Under the pieces are notes generated by a model. The model was not told the origin of the DNA, ran no database searches, and saw only the letters and a list, made by a program, of their open reading frames with translations. Shown piece after piece: positions 17,929-28,748 of a DNA stretch of 64,000 bases. The translations under genes and the position numbers were made by a program. Position 1 is the first letter of the stretch. Each line of letters starts with the position of its first letter. The stretch lies in NCBI RefSeq assembly GCF_019139535.1, contig NZ_CP077073.1:5050501-5114500 (forward strand). Direction: 5' to 3'. This stretch comes from Pseudomonas muyukensis (GTDB taxonomy: Bacteria > Pseudomonadota > Gammaproteobacteria > Pseudomonadales > Pseudomonadaceae).

Positions 17929-19308
17929 ATGATCACAGACCCCTTCGAACGACTCGGCCTGGACCGCGAGGTCCTCACCGTCAGCCAGCTCAACGGCCGC
18001 GCCCGCGTGCTGCTCGAGGACGTGTTCCGCAGCGTCTGGGTGCAAGGCGAGATTTCCAACCTCGCCCGCCCGGCCTCCGGCCACATGTACTTCACCCTCA
18101 AGGACAGCGGCGCACAGATCCGCTGCGCGTTGTTCCGGCAGAACGCCGCGCGGGTGCGCCAGGCCCTGCGCGACGGCCTGGCGGTCAAGGTGCGCGGCAA
18201 GGTCTCGCTGTTCGAGGGGCGCGGCGACTACCAGCTGATCCTCGACACTGTCGAGCCGGCCGGCGACGGCGCCCTGCGCCTGGCGTTCGAGGCGCTGAAG
18301 GAAAAGCTCGGCGCCGAAGGCCTGTTCAGCACCGAGCGCAAGCAGCCCTTGCCGGCGCACCCGCAGCGCATCGGCATCATCACCTCGCCCACCGGCGCGG
18401 TGATCCGCGACATCATCAGTGTGTTCGGCCGCCGTGCGCCGCAGGTCGAGCTGAACCTGATTCCCACCGCCGTGCAAGGCCGCGAAGCCATCGCGCAGAT
18501 CGTCCGCGCCGTGCAGATGGCCGATCGCCAAGGCTTCGACGCGCTGATCCTGGCCCGTGGTGGCGGCTCGCTGGAAGACCTCTGGTGCTTCAACGAAGAA
18601 GCCGTGGCCCGCGCCGTGGCCGCCTGCGTCACGCCGATCGTCAGCGCCGTCGGCCATGAAACCGACGTGTCGATCAGCGACTTCGTCGCCGACGTGCGCG
18701 CGCCCACGCCGTCGGCCGCCGCCGAACTGCTGGCCCCCGACAGCAGCGGCCTGCAGCAGCGCCTGGAGGGCCTGCAACGGCGCCTGCTGCTGCGCATGCA
18801 GAACCGCCTGGCCCACGAGCGCCTGCGCGTGGACGGCCTGGCCCGGCGCCTGCGCCACCCCGGCGAGCGCCTGCGCCAGCAGGCCCAGCGCCTGGACGAC
18901 CTGGACATGCGCCTGCGCCGCGCCTTCATGCTCGACATGAACCAGCGCCAGCAACGCCTGGGCCGCCTCGACATGCGCCTGGCCGCGCAGCATCCAGGGC
19001 GCAACCTGAAGCTGCTCAGGCAGCGCCTGGACAGCCTTGCCGAGCGCCTGCCACGGGCCATGCGCGACGTGCTCAAGGACCGCCGCCAGCGCTTCCAGGC
19101 GCAGCTGCAGACCCTGCAGGTGGTCAGCCCGCTGGCCACCCTCGCCCGCGGCTACAGTATTCTCCTCGATGACCGCGGCCAGGCCATTCGCAGCGCCGCG
19201 CAGACGCAAAACGGCCAGCGCCTGACCGCCCGCCTCAACGAAGGCGAGCTCCAGGTGCGGGTCGAGGACAACCACCAGACCCCGGTCACCCTCTCGCTAC
19301 TGGACTGA
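17929..19308 (+). CDS. xseA: Exodeoxyribonuclease VII large subunit
   Basis: Catalytic subunit of the single-strand DNA exonuclease VII (with XseB, not in this window), acting in both directions during mismatch and recombination repair. It has 459 residues. The OB-fold domain (about 15-110) carries VWVQGEISNLARPASGHMYF. The nuclease core has IITSPTGAVIRDI, ALILARGGGSLEDLWCFNEE and VGHETDVSI with D/H residues. A long coiled-coil region and the GYSIL motif lie near the end. The start MITDPFERL is the conserved one; upstream codons run into the REP element. Confidence 0.96.
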   Translation: MITDPFERLGLDREVLTVSQLNGRARVLLEDVFRSVWVQGEISNLARPASGHMYFTLKDSGAQIRCALFRQNAARVRQALRDGLAVKVRGKVSLFEGRGDYQLILDTVEPAGDGALRLAFEALKEKLGAEGLFSTERKQPLPAHPQRIGIITSPTGAVIRDIISVFGRRAPQVELNLIPTAVQGREAIAQIVRAVQMADRQGFDALILARGGGSLEDLWCFNEEAVARAVAACVTPIVSAVGHETDVSISDFVADVRAPTPSAAAELLAPDSSGLQQRLEGLQRRLLLRMQNRLAHERLRVDGLARRLRHPGERLRQQAQRLDDLDMRLRRAFMLDMNQRQQRLGRLDMRLAAQHPGRNLKLLRQRLDSLAERLPRAMRDVLKDRRQRFQAQLQTLQVVSPLATLARGYSILLDDRGQAIRSAAQTQNGQRLTARLNEGELQVRVEDNHQTPVTLSLLD

Positions 19309-19311
19309 CAC

Positions 19312-20139
19312 ATGCCCCGCCTGTTCGCGCCCCTGCTTGCCCTCGCCCTGCTGCTGCCGGTCACTGCCGCCCAGGCCAGCTACATCACCCGCACCCTCAA
19401 CAAACCGGTGCCCGGCGGCGTCGCGGTGGTCGACCTGGGGCCGGCCGCCAGCGCTCCGGCGGCGCGCTTCGACGGCAAGCCGGTACTGGTGGTCAAGGAG
19501 CAGGACAACTGGCTGGCCATCGTCGGCATCCCGCTGACGCAAAAACCTGGCAGCGCCATGCTGACCCAGGGCGGGCGCAACATTGCCTTCAACGTCGGCA
19601 GCAAGAAATACCCCGAGCAGCACATCACCTTGAAGAACAAGCGCCAGGTCAACCCCGAGCCCCAGGACCTCAAGCGCATCGACCGCGAACTGGCCGAGCA
19701 GATCAAGGCCTACCGCAGCTTCAGCCCGACGCTGCCAAGCAACCTGGTGCTGGACAAGCCGGTCAACGGCCCGCTGTCGAGCAAGTTCGGCGTGCGCCGC
19801 TTCTTCAATGGCGAAGAGCGCAACCCCCACGCCGGCCTGGACTTCGCCGTGCCGGCCGGGACACCGATCAAGACCCCGGCCAATGGCAAGGTGATCCTGG
19901 TAGGGGACTACTTCTTCAATGGCCGCACGGTATTCGTCGACCACGGCCAGGGCTTCATCAGCATGTTCTGCCACATGTCCAAGATCGACGTGAAGCCGGG
20001 CCAGGTGCTGCGCCGTGGCGAAGTGGTCGGCCGGGTGGGCGCGACCGGCCGAGCCACCGGGCCGCACATGCACTGGAACGTCAGCCTCAACGATGCGCGG
20101 GTCGACCCGGCGATCTTCATCGGTGCGTTCCAGCCCTGA
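19312..20139 (+). CDS. M23-family murein peptidase (LytM-type)
   Basis: 275 residues with an N-terminal signal peptide (LFAPLLALALLLPVTAAQA, cleavage likely after about residue 22), so periplasmic. The C-terminal M23 domain keeps the zinc site His173-x3-Asp177 (PHAGLDFAVPAG) and HMHW with His252/His254, suggesting active endopeptidase rather than an EnvC-type degenerate activator. It starts 3 nt after xseA stops and is probably cotranscribed. It likely trims peptidoglycan cross-links. Confidence 0.92.
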   Translation: MPRLFAPLLALALLLPVTAAQASYITRTLNKPVPGGVAVVDLGPAASAPAARFDGKPVLVVKEQDNWLAIVGIPLTQKPGSAMLTQGGRNIAFNVGSKKYPEQHITLKNKRQVNPEPQDLKRIDRELAEQIKAYRSFSPTLPSNLVLDKPVNGPLSSKFGVRRFFNGEERNPHAGLDFAVPAGTPIKTPANGKVILVGDYFFNGRTVFVDHGQGFISMFCHMSKIDVKPGQVLRRGEVVGRVGATGRATGPHMHWNVSLNDARVDPAIFIGAFQP

Positions 20140-20508
20140 AACCGCAATCGCCGGGGCTGCCCGCGGCCACGCAGCCGAGGGTGGCATCGTGGGATGCGGG
20201 TTGGCCCGGCGATTTGCGCAACGAAAAAACATCACGCAATAAAATCTCAACAGAACCTAATCAACAGCCATAAAAACTCTACAACATCATTTTTTTAAGC
20301 ATTCCTCTCAATTTTCCCGCAATGCTTGCCATCCCCCAACCCACTGGTTAGGGTTGAGCACATGAACATCTTCAGCACCCTGCTCCGACAACATCGCAGC
20401 CTCTGCCTGGTCAGCGCCCGACTACCAGGGTGAATCGCGTCGCCTCGCCTTTTCTCTCGTTTTCGTTTGGCAGGCCCGATCACGGCCGCACATAAAAGGA
20501 ATGCTTGC
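20140..20508 (+). promoter_or_regulatory. leuA leader region
   Basis: 369 bases without an annotated gene. The first part holds GC-rich sequence after the peptidase gene. The A+T-rich stretch 20220-20320 probably contains the leuA promoter. A short ORF at 20362-20433 and the T-rich TTTTCTCTCGTTTTCGTTT (20450-20468) lie between promoter and leuA, an arrangement compatible with leader-peptide control. Confidence 0.45.
20362..20433 (+). CDS. Candidate leuA leader peptide, 23 aa
   Basis: A short ORF starting ATG and ending TGA 75 nt before leuA. It begins MNIFSTLLRQHR, ends LVSARLPG, and has five Leu codons (CTG, CTC, CTC, CTG, CTA). A Leu-rich leader upstream of 2-isopropylmalate synthase would fit attenuation or translation-linked control by leucine. 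The RBS (GGGTTGAG) is weak, and no clear terminator/antiterminator pair was found, so this is tentative. Confidence 0.4.
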   Translation: MNIFSTLLRQHRSLCLVSARLPG

Positions 20509-22182
20509 ATGACCATGCTCAAAGACCCTTCGAAGAAGTACCGCGCGTTCCCGACCATCGACTTGCCCGATCGTACCTGGCCGTCGAAGGCCATCACCCA
20601 GGCGCCGATCTGGTGCAGCTCCGACCTGCGTGATGGCAACCAGTCGCTGATCGAACCGATGGATGCCGAGAAGAAGCTGCGGTTCTGGAAGACCTTGGTG
20701 CAGGTCGGCGTGAAGGAAATCGAGGCCTCGTTCCCCTCCGCCTCGCAAACCGACTTCGACTTCGTGCGCACCCTGATCGAAGGCGGCCACATCCCGGACG
20801 ACACCACCATCCAGGTGCTGACCCAGGCCCGTGAAGACCTCATCGCCCGCACCTTCGAATCGCTGCGCGGCGCCAAGAAGGCCATCGTCCACCTGTACAA
20901 CGCCACCTGCCCGTCGTTCCGCCGTATCGTCTTCAACCAGGACAAGCAGGGCGTGAAGGACATCGCGGTCAACGCCGCCAAGCTGTTCGTCAAGTACGCA
21001 GCCCAGCAGCCGGATACCCAGTGGACGTTCCAGTACTCGCCGGAAACCTTCAGCGCCACCGAACTGGAGTTCGCCAAAGAGGTGTGCGATGCGGTGATCG
21101 AGGTGTGGAACCCGACCCCCGAGCACAAGATCATCCTCAACCTGCCGGCCACCGTCGAAGTCGCCACGCCGAACGTCTACGCCGACCAGATCGAATGGTT
21201 CTGCCGCAACGTCAACCGTCGTGACAGCGTGATCATCAGCCTGCACACCCACAACGACCGTGGCACCGGCATCGCCGCCACCGAGCTGGGCCTGATGGCC
21301 GGCGCCGACCGCGCCGAAGGCTGCCTGTTCGGCAACGGCGAACGCACCGGCAACGTCGACCTGGTCACCCTCGCGCTGAACCTCTACACCCAGGGTATCG
21401 ACCCGCAGCTGGACTTCTCCGATATCGACGGCGTGCGCAAGGTCGTCGAGGAGTGCAACCAGCTGCCGGTACACCCACGTCACCCCTATGTCGGCGACCT
21501 GGTCCATACCGCGTTCTCCGGCTCGCACCAGGACGCCATCCGCAAGGGCTTCACCAAGCAGCAGGAAGGCGAGCTCTGGGAAGTGCCGTACCTGCCGATC
21601 GACCCGGCCGACATCGGCCGCAGCTACGAGGCGGTGATCCGCGTCAACAGCCAGTCGGGCAAGGGCGGCATCACCTACCTGCTCGAGCAGGAATACGGCA
21701 TCAGCCTGCCGCGCCGCATGCAGATCGAGTTCAGCCAGGTGGTGCAAGGCGAGACTGATCGCCTGGGCCTGGAAATGACCGCCGAGCAGATCTACAAGCT
21801 GCTGCAGAAGGAATACCTCCAGGCCAACGCGCCGTACGCACTGGTCAGTCACCGCCTGCAGGAAGAAAACGGCAGCAGCCATGTGCAGGTGGAAGTCTCC
21901 GGTGAAGGCGAGACCACCCTGCACTGGCACGGCAAGGGCAACGGTGCCCTGGAGGCGCTGGTCGCCGGCTTGCCGGTCAGCGTCGAGATCATGGACTACA
22001 ACGAACACGCCATCGGTGCCGGCACCAACGCCAAGGCGGCAGCCTACATCGAGCTGCGCGTGGCCGGTGGGCGTCCGGTACACGGCGTGGGTATCGACGA
22101 GAACATCACCACCGCCAGCTTCAAGGCACTGTTCAGTGCACTGAACCGCTCGCTGAGCCAGCAGCAGGCCAAGGCGGCGTAA
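20509..22182 (+). CDS. leuA: 2-isopropylmalate synthase
   Basis: Condenses acetyl-CoA with 2-ketoisovalerate, the first committed step of leucine synthesis. It has 557 residues, the long form found in Pseudomonas. The TIM barrel carries [10 protein letters not shown] (metal Asp and Arg) and the HxH metal motif in [11 protein letters not shown]. The C-terminal leucine-feedback regulatory domain is about 440-557. The start [16 protein letters not shown] has AAAGGA upstream; the open frame extending to 20467 is not used. Monocistronic, with a terminator 17 nt after the stop. Confidence 0.98.
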   Translation: MTMLKDPSKKYRAFPTIDLPDRTWPSKAITQAPIWCSSDLRDGNQSLIEPMDAEKKLRFWKTLVQVGVKEIEASFPSASQTDFDFVRTLIEGGHIPDDTTIQVLTQAREDLIARTFESLRGAKKAIVHLYNATCPSFRRIVFNQDKQGVKDIAVNAAKLFVKYAAQQPDTQWTFQYSPETFSATELEFAKEVCDAVIEVWNPTPEHKIILNLPATVEVATPNVYADQIEWFCRNVNRRDSVIISLHTHNDRGTGIAATELGLMAGADRAEGCLFGNGERTGNVDLVTLALNLYTQGIDPQLDFSDIDGVRKVVEECNQLPVHPRHPYVGDLVHTAFSGSHQDAIRKGFTKQQEGELWEVPYLPIDPADIGRSYEAVIRVNSQSGKGGITYLLEQEYGISLPRRMQIEFSQVVQGETDRLGLEMTAEQIYKLLQKEYLQANAPYALVSHRLQEENGSSHVQVEVSGEGETTLHWHGKGNGALEALVAGLPVSVEIMDYNEHAIGAGTNAKAAAYIELRVAGGRPVHGVGIDENITTASFKALFSALNRSLSQQQAKAA

Positions 22183-22199
22183 GTCATCGCCGATGACCA

Positions 22200-22228
22200 A
22201 AGCCCGCATCCTCGATGCGGGCTTTTTT
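22200..22228 (+). terminator. leuA terminator
   Basis: AAGCCCGCATC-CTC-GATGCGGGCTT followed by TTTT. Confidence 0.93.
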
Positions 22229-22338
22229 GTCTGTAGCAGGGCACTGCGTACCCCTGTAATCGGATGGACTCGCCCCCGCCGAGGCATCACAGTGCCACGG
22301 TGGCGTTCTAAGAAGCCAACGGCAGCGAGGGCGAGACC

Positions 22339-23442
22339 ATGAGCAAGCATAGGACGAAGCGCAATTCCCTGTCTTCCACCGATGTAACGCTTTGCCAACA
22401 CCTGTCAGTCGACTTGGCCAAGCAAGTCTTTCAGGTGGCCGGAGATGACGGCTCCGGGCGCGTCATCTACGAAGATCGAATCAAATCCCGTGAAGCCTTT
22501 CACGCGTTCCTGACCAAGCTGCCACCCACCGTGACGGTCCTGATGGAAAGTGGCCCCGGCGCTCAAGCATGGGGGCGTTTGCTCCAGGCGCAGGGCACCC
22601 CAGTCCGCATCCTGCCCGCGCAGCGAGTGGCGGAGCACCGCAGTGGTGCCAAGAATGATCGTAACGACGCCCATGCCATCTTGCGCGCAGGCCGGGATAC
22701 CAGCATTGCTGCGGTGCCGATCAAGAGCACTGCCGCTTTGGCGATTCAAGCTTTACACCGCGCTCGCAGAGGCTATGTCAGGCGCCACACCGCGCTAGGC
22801 AACCAGATCCGCGGCCTGTTACTGGAACAGGGCGTCGCCCTGGCGCAAGGCGATTTTGCCGTCAGCCAAGGTGTGTCGCGGATTCTTGAAGATGCGACCC
22901 AACCATTACCAGATCTGCTGCGTGAATTGCTCGATGAACTGCTCGCCGAATGGCGCTATCTGGGCGAGCGTATCGCCGTCCTGACAGGACGGCTCGAAAC
23001 AGCGGCGGGGGCCGACAAGGTCGCATGCCGCCTGATGACGATACGCGGTGTCGGCCCGATCATCGCCACAGCGATGCTGGCCAAGCAGCCTGAACCTTCG
23101 CGGTTCCCCAATGCTCGACAGTTTGCCGCTTACTTTGGCCTGGTGCCCGACCAGCACAGCAGTGGAAAGAAGGTCAGGCTGGGCAAGATGAGCAAGCGAG
23201 GTGACGGCTACTTACGCAGCATGATGATCCAGGGTGCGCACGCGGTTCTTAGCCATTTGAAGCCTGATTCCGATCAGCCAGACGATCGCCGCCTCTTGCG
23301 ATGGTTAACTCGGCTTGGTCGCAAGGAGGCGGCGATCAGACTGGCTAATCGAAATCTGCGCATCATTTGGGTGCTGCTACAAGGAGAGCAGGTTTACCAA
23401 CGTCAACCGGATGATCGTCAGGAGCCCGCCATGAGCCGCTGA
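22339..23442 (+). CDS. IS110-family transposase (DEDD recombinase)
   Basis: 367 residues. The N-terminal RuvC-like DEDD domain has the first acidic residue in SVDLAKQVFQV, Glu in LMESGPGAQ and the Asp pair in KNDRNDAHAI. The C-terminal Transposase_20 domain has TIRGVGPIIATAMLA and the segment GKMSKRGDGYLRSMMIQGAH containing the conserved serine. No frameshift, so likely functional. IS110 enzymes use an RNA guide from a non-coding end of the element to choose the target. Confidence 0.95.
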   Translation: MSKHRTKRNSLSSTDVTLCQHLSVDLAKQVFQVAGDDGSGRVIYEDRIKSREAFHAFLTKLPPTVTVLMESGPGAQAWGRLLQAQGTPVRILPAQRVAEHRSGAKNDRNDAHAILRAGRDTSIAAVPIKSTAALAIQALHRARRGYVRRHTALGNQIRGLLLEQGVALAQGDFAVSQGVSRILEDATQPLPDLLRELLDELLAEWRYLGERIAVLTGRLETAAGADKVACRLMTIRGVGPIIATAMLAKQPEPSRFPNARQFAAYFGLVPDQHSSGKKVRLGKMSKRGDGYLRSMMIQGAHAVLSHLKPDSDQPDDRRLLRWLTRLGRKEAAIRLANRNLRIIWVLLQGEQVYQRQPDDRQEPAMSR

Positions 23443-23677
23443 CTTACAGCGTTACGCCACCGGGGTGCCGAGCGCCCCAGCCCCTGCTAGTGAACATCGA
23501 CCCTAGGTAAGACCGTCGCGGATCAATGCCTACGCTCCTACCGGCCCAAGAGGCCTGAATGTAATGGGCATGCTGCGAGCTCACCCGATGTTGGCCAGAA
23601 GCACCAAGCTTCCTCGAATAGGCCTGATACATAGATGCAACCGGGTAACCTTGTTCGAAAAGCAGGTAGACAATGTA
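23443..23677 (+). ncRNA. Candidate bridge-RNA region of the IS
   Basis: The long non-coding right end (about 235 bases between transposase stop and right IR), compared with only 64 bases on the left. IS1111-type elements are reported to encode their guide (bridge) RNA in this end. Exact RNA boundaries and loops cannot be assigned by eye; a target-binding loop would be expected to match the REP start TGTAGGAGCGG. Confidence 0.45.
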
Positions 23678-23691
23678 GGCGAGTCCATACA

Positions 23692-23807
23692 TAGGAGCGG
23701 CCTTGTGTCGCGAAAGGGCCGCAACGCGGTCCCCAGGATATCAGCGTTCATGCAAAGATCGCCGGGGCCGCTTGGCGGCCCTTTCGCGACACAAGGCCGC
23801 TCCTACA
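23692..23807. repeat. REP palindrome pair disrupted by the IS
   Basis: TAGGAGCGGCCTTGTGTCGC through GGCCGCTCCTACA, the remainder of a REP copy whose first bases lie at 22255-22258 on the other side of the IS. It lies between the IS and eda. Confidence 0.88.
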
Positions 23808-23868
23808 GGCGAAAAAAATGGGCGCCGACCAAGCGCCCCACAAGCCGTGTAGCACACAACGAAATCTG

Positions 23869-24543
23869 TCAGTCCAGCAACGCCATCGCCTCGGCGCTGC
23901 ACGCCTCGATCCGCGCCCAGTCACCGTTCTTGATCCAGCTGCTGTCGAGCATCCAGGTGCCACCCACGCACATTACATTCGGCAAGGCCATGTAGTTGCG
24001 CACGTTGGCCGGGTTCACCCCGCCGGTGGGACAGAAGCGAATGTCGCCAAACGGGCCGGCAAAGGCCTTGATCGCCGCCACACCACCGCTGATTTCCGCA
24101 GGGAACAGCTTGAAGCGCCGGTAGCCGAGGGCGTAGCCCATCATGATTTCCGACGGTGTGCTGATGCCCGGCAACAACGGGATATCGCTGTCCACGCCGG
24201 CCTCGAGAATGTCCTGGGTAATGCCCGGGGTGACGACGAACTGCGCGCCCGCCGCCTCGACAGCCGCGAACATGCCGCGGTCGAGCACGGTGCCAGCGCC
24301 GACGCACAGCTCCGGGCGCTGCTCGCGCAGCACCTGGATGGCCTTCAGGCCGTGTTGCGAGCGCAGGGTCACTTCCAGGGTGCGGATGCCGCCCGCGGCC
24401 AAGGCGTCGGCCAGGGGCAGGATGTCTTCCTCACGGGCGATGGTGATCACCGGCAGGATGCGCGCCTTGTCGCAGATCGCATCGATGCGTTGGGCTTTCT
24501 CGGCCATCGAGAGCAAAGGCTGGGGGCGTTCGAGGGTGGTCAT
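23869..24543 (-). CDS. eda: 2-keto-3-deoxy-6-phosphogluconate aldolase
   Basis: Cleaves KDPG to pyruvate and glyceraldehyde-3-phosphate, the last step of the Entner-Doudoroff pathway. A class I aldolase: the Schiff-base Lys lies in RFKLFPAE, the catalytic Glu region is PVITIAREED, and the phosphate-binding stretch is FCPTGGVNP. The start MTTLERPQP (24543) agrees with Pseudomonas relatives; an ATG at 24564 overlapping the pgl stop is an alternative that adds seven residues. Third gene of the zwf-pgl-eda operon. Confidence 0.97.
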   Translation of the reverse strand: MTTLERPQPLLSMAEKAQRIDAICDKARILPVITIAREEDILPLADALAAGGIRTLEVTLRSQHGLKAIQVLREQRPELCVGAGTVLDRGMFAAVEAAGAQFVVTPGITQDILEAGVDSDIPLLPGISTPSEIMMGYALGYRRFKLFPAEISGGVAAIKAFAGPFGDIRFCPTGGVNPANVRNYMALPNVMCVGGTWMLDSSWIKNGDWARIEACSAEAMALLD

Positions 24544-24560
24544 GACAATGGGTCCTTGGC

Positions 24561-25260
24561 TCATGGGCACCAGTAGATGTCCAGGGGGTCGTGAAGAAAG
24601 GCGCGGATCGGCATTTCGGTTGGGTCTTCGCCCGCCAGCGCGGTGCGCAGGGTGGCGAGCTTGCCCGCGCCCTGTACCGCCAACAGGGTCAGGCCGGCAC
24701 TGGCCAGCAGCGCGCGGGTCATGCTCAGGCGCTGGTGCGGCACACTGGGCGCCAGCATCGGCAGGCAGCGGCGCTCGCCGACCTTGGCCAGGCCCTGGCG
24801 CAGGTTGGGGCTGGCCGGGAACAGCGAGGCGGTATGGCCATCGTCGCCCATGCCCAACACCAGCACGTCGATCGGCGGCAGGTCGGCCAGCACCTGGTCA
24901 GCCTGCTCGGCAGCAGCTTCGAGGGTCGCGGCAGGTTGGTAGAGCCCGATAAAGCGAGCCTTGGCCGCCGGCCCCTTGAACAAGTGACGGGCCAGCAAGC
25001 CGGCGTTGCTGTCTTGGTGGGCCACCGGCACCCAGCGCTCGTCGGCCAGGCTCACGGTGACCCGGGTCCAGTCCAGCGCCTCGCCGGCCAGCTTCTCGAG
25101 GAACGGCACCGGGCTACGCCCGCCAGACAGCACCAAGCAGGCCTGCCCCTTGCTGGCGATCGCCTGGCGCAGGCGCTCGGCCACATCATGGGCCTGGGTC
25201 GCCGCCAGGGTTTTCGGATCGGCCAGCTCGTGAACCTTCACGGTCGCCGGCAGTTGCAGT

Positions 25261-25274
<14 letters not shown>
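24561..25274 (-). CDS. pgl: 6-phosphogluconolactonase
   Basis: Hydrolyses 6-phosphogluconolactone, linking Zwf to Edd. 237 residues, NagB/RpiA-like fold. Conserved segments are [27 protein letters not shown] and [15 protein letters not shown]. The start at 25274 has GGAGGG six bases upstream and overlaps the zwf end by 14 nt, implying translational coupling. The end abuts eda. Confidence 0.97.
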
Positions 25275-26730
<1,456 letters not shown>

Positions 26731-26795
26731 GATGTTGGTTCTTTTATAAAGTTGAGCTAGAAATACCGCTTTCAACCCTGCTTTTCAAGGGTCAA

Positions 26796-26814
26796 TGTAG
26801 TAAAAACCACAACA
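26796..26814. promoter_or_regulatory. HexR operator between zwf and hexR
   Basis: Near-palindrome TGTAGT-N7-ACAACA, matching the reported HexR pattern TTGT-N7/8-ACAA when read on the zwf strand (TTGT, 7 bases, ACTA). Binding would repress zwf-pgl-eda and be relieved by KDPG. Confidence 0.7.
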
Positions 26815-26911
26815 TTAGTTACAGCCATTACAGACAAGTGGTGTGACAATCTTACCGACAGTAGGATACACACCATCGCAAAAAGCCTGCTTCCCGACCC
26901 AAGGACCCACC

Positions 26912-27784
26912 ATGGACCGCGTGCGCAACCTCCTGGAACAGATCCAGGGCCGCCTCGACGAGCTGAACAAGGCCGAGCGCAAAGTCGCCGAAGTCATCCT
27001 GCTCAACCCGCAACAGGCCACCCGCTTCAGCATCGCCGCCCTGGCCCAGGCGGCCAAGGTCAGCGAACCGACCGTCAACCGCTTCTGCCGCTCGTTCGGC
27101 GTCAGCGGCTACCCCGAGCTCAAGCTGCAACTGGCGCAGAGCCTGGCCAGCGGCGCCGCCTACGTGAGCCGCGCGGTGGAGGCCGACGACGATCCGGCGG
27201 CCTATACCCAGAAAATCTTCGGCAGCGCCATCGCCTCGCTGGACAGCGCCTGCCAGGCGCTCGATCCGCAGCAGGTCAGCCGCGCCGTGGACATGATGAT
27301 CCAGGCCCGGCAGATCCACTTCTTCGGCCTTGGCGCCTCGGCCCCGGTGGCCCTGGACGCCCAGCACAAGTTCTTCCGCTTCAACCTGGCGGTGTCGGCC
27401 CATGCCGACGTGCTGATGCAGCGCATGCTGGCCTCGGTGGCGCACACCGGCGACCTGTTCGTGATCATCTCCTACACCGGGCGCACCCGCGAACTGGTCG
27501 AGGTGGCGCGCCTGGCGCGGGAAAACGGCGCCTCGGTGCTCGGCCTGACCGCCGCCGGCTCGCCGCTGGCCCAGGCCTGCAGCCTGAGCCTGCACATCCC
27601 GCTGCCGGAGGACACCGACATCTACATGCCGATGACCTCGCGGATCATCCAGCTCACCGTGCTCGATGTGCTGGCCACCGGCATGACCCTGCGCCGCGGC
27701 GTGGACTTCCAGCCGCACCTGCGCAAGATCAAGGAAAGCCTCAACGCCAGCCGCTATCCGGTCGCCGACGACGACCTCAGCTGA
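26912..27784 (+). CDS. hexR: HexR, RpiR-family repressor of glucose metabolism
   Basis: 290 residues. The N-terminal RpiR-type HTH (about 1-77) has [20 protein letters not shown] and [15 protein letters not shown]. The C-terminal SIS sugar-phosphate-binding domain (about 110-265) has [20 protein letters not shown] and [13 protein letters not shown]. In Pseudomonas, HexR represses zwf-pgl-eda, edd-glk and gap and is released by KDPG. The start [12 protein letters not shown] at 26912 follows AAGGA; an upstream frame extension covers the promoter. It is convergent with, and overlaps by 8 nt, the epimerase gene. Confidence 0.97.
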   Translation: MDRVRNLLEQIQGRLDELNKAERKVAEVILLNPQQATRFSIAALAQAAKVSEPTVNRFCRSFGVSGYPELKLQLAQSLASGAAYVSRAVEADDDPAAYTQKIFGSAIASLDSACQALDPQQVSRAVDMMIQARQIHFFGLGASAPVALDAQHKFFRFNLAVSAHADVLMQRMLASVAHTGDLFVIISYTGRTRELVEVARLARENGASVLGLTAAGSPLAQACSLSLHIPLPEDTDIYMPMTSRIIQLTVLDVLATGMTLRRGVDFQPHLRKIKESLNASRYPVADDDLS

Positions 27785-28631
27785 GCCGGTGCGCCTGCAA
27801 GCGCAGGTGCGCCCGCTCGCCCGGGGCCAGGCTCAGGCCCTCGTCGCTGCCACTGGCGACTTCGACGCAGACGAACCCCTGGCACTCGCGCCCGCTCACG
27901 CCCATCAATGGCCGGTTGCCCGGGTGCCAGACCACGGTGTCGTCGCTGTCACCGGTATCGATGCACAGCTCACGCTGCCAGGCCGGATCCTGCAACTGCA
28001 CGCGCGGCGTGCCCGGGTAGACCTTCTGGCAGCCGCCCTTGAGCGTCAGCGCGCCGTCTTCGCGGCAGGCCTGGCGATTGAGGCGATCATAGCCGTCGAT
28101 GTCCTCGAGCCCAGACAGCGCTATCTTCGACACGTCGCTGATGCGCCAATAGGCCAGTAGCGCATGGCTCAGCTGGCAGGGCTCGCTGTCCTGGTGCTCG
28201 GTGCACAGGCTCAGCTCCATGCTCGCGCCCAGGCGGGCGTGCAAATCGACCTGCCAGTCGCACAGGTCCAGGCGCCAGGTCAGGCTCACGCCCTCCTCGT
28301 CCTCGCGGCTGTCGATCAGCTTCCAGTCCAGCAGCCGCGCCCAGCCATGGGCCGGCCACAGGTCTTCGCTGGGATGGCGACCGTACCAGGGCCAGCACAC
28401 CGGCACGCCACCACGGATGGCGCCAACCTGCGGCCACTGCTCGGCACACCACAGCCAGGGCTTTTCACCGGCCGGCTGGAAATGCAGCAACTGCCCGCCC
28501 TGGCGGCTGAACACCGCCTGGCACCGAGGGTGATCGATGATCAGGACATCGCGCTGCTGGTAACGCTCCCACTCGAAGGTCGGCCTGGGCCGTTGCGAGG
28601 TGAAAAAGCGATGTAGCGGATGTTCAGGCAT
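27777..28631 (-). CDS. D-hexose-6-phosphate mutarotase (aldose 1-epimerase family)
   Basis: Interconverts anomers of glucose-6-phosphate. 284 residues, galactose-mutarotase fold. Motifs resembling the YeaD subfamily are [11 protein letters not shown] (sugar-phosphate binding) and [10 protein letters not shown] with the catalytic His; the Glu is likely in [10 protein letters not shown]. The start [10 protein letters not shown] (28631). It follows oprB on the same strand and probably belongs to the gtsABCD-oprB transcription unit, with an A-rich Hfq/Crc-like motif at its start and a hairpin in between. Confidence 0.9.
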   Translation of the reverse strand: MPEHPLHRFFTSQRPRPTFEWERYQQRDVLIIDHPRCQAVFSRQGGQLLHFQPAGEKPWLWCAEQWPQVGAIRGGVPVCWPWYGRHPSEDLWPAHGWARLLDWKLIDSREDEEGVSLTWRLDLCDWQVDLHARLGASMELSLCTEHQDSEPCQLSHALLAYWRISDVSKIALSGLEDIDGYDRLNRQACREDGALTLKGGCQKVYPGTPRVQLQDPAWQRELCIDTGDSDDTVVWHPGNRPLMGVSGRECQGFVCVEVASGSDEGLSLAPGERAHLRLQAHRLS

Positions 28632-28640
28632 GGTTCCAAG

Positions 28641-28654
28641 CTCTTTTGTTGTTC
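28641..28654 (-). promoter_or_regulatory. Hfq/Crc-like CA motif before the epimerase
   Basis: Minus-strand GAACAACAAAAGAG, ending nine bases before the start codon. It fits the AANAANAA pattern of catabolite-repression targets. Confidence 0.5.
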
Positions 28655-28679
28655 GAGATAGCGCTGTCTTGGCCTGGAC

Positions 28680-28710
28680 CCATTCACCACTGCGCAGCAG
28701 TGGTGAATGG
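28680..28710. other. 14-bp hairpin between oprB and epimerase
   Basis: CCATTCACCACTGC-GCA-GCAGTGGTGAATGG. Very stable, without a T-run; probably limits read-through or protects the upstream oprB mRNA. Confidence 0.65.
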
Positions 28711-28748
28711 CAGACCAAATGGATGGCGTAAATTTACAACAATTTTTC

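Larger units (their letters stand above)
22259..23691 (+). mobile_element. IS110-family insertion sequence (IS1111 type) inserted in a REP element
   Basis: About 1.43 kb. Subterminal inverted repeats ATGGACTCGCC (22264-22274) and GGCGAGTCCAT (23678-23688) lie about 5 bp and 3 bp from the ends, the hallmark of the IS1111 subgroup. The left flank ends CCCCTGTA and the right flank resumes AGGAGCGGCC, so joining them restores the start of a standard REP copy. No target duplication beyond one or two ambiguous bases is seen. The transposase gene is intact. Confidence 0.88.

Noticed and set aside
23443..23692. Minus-strand ORF of 82 codons in the IS right end
   Set aside because: Lies in the expected non-coding guide-RNA region of an IS1111-type element and has no similarity to known IS proteins.
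28680..28710. Hairpin after oprB as an intrinsic terminator
   Set aside because: Strong stem but no T-run on the transcribed strand, so listed only as a hairpin.
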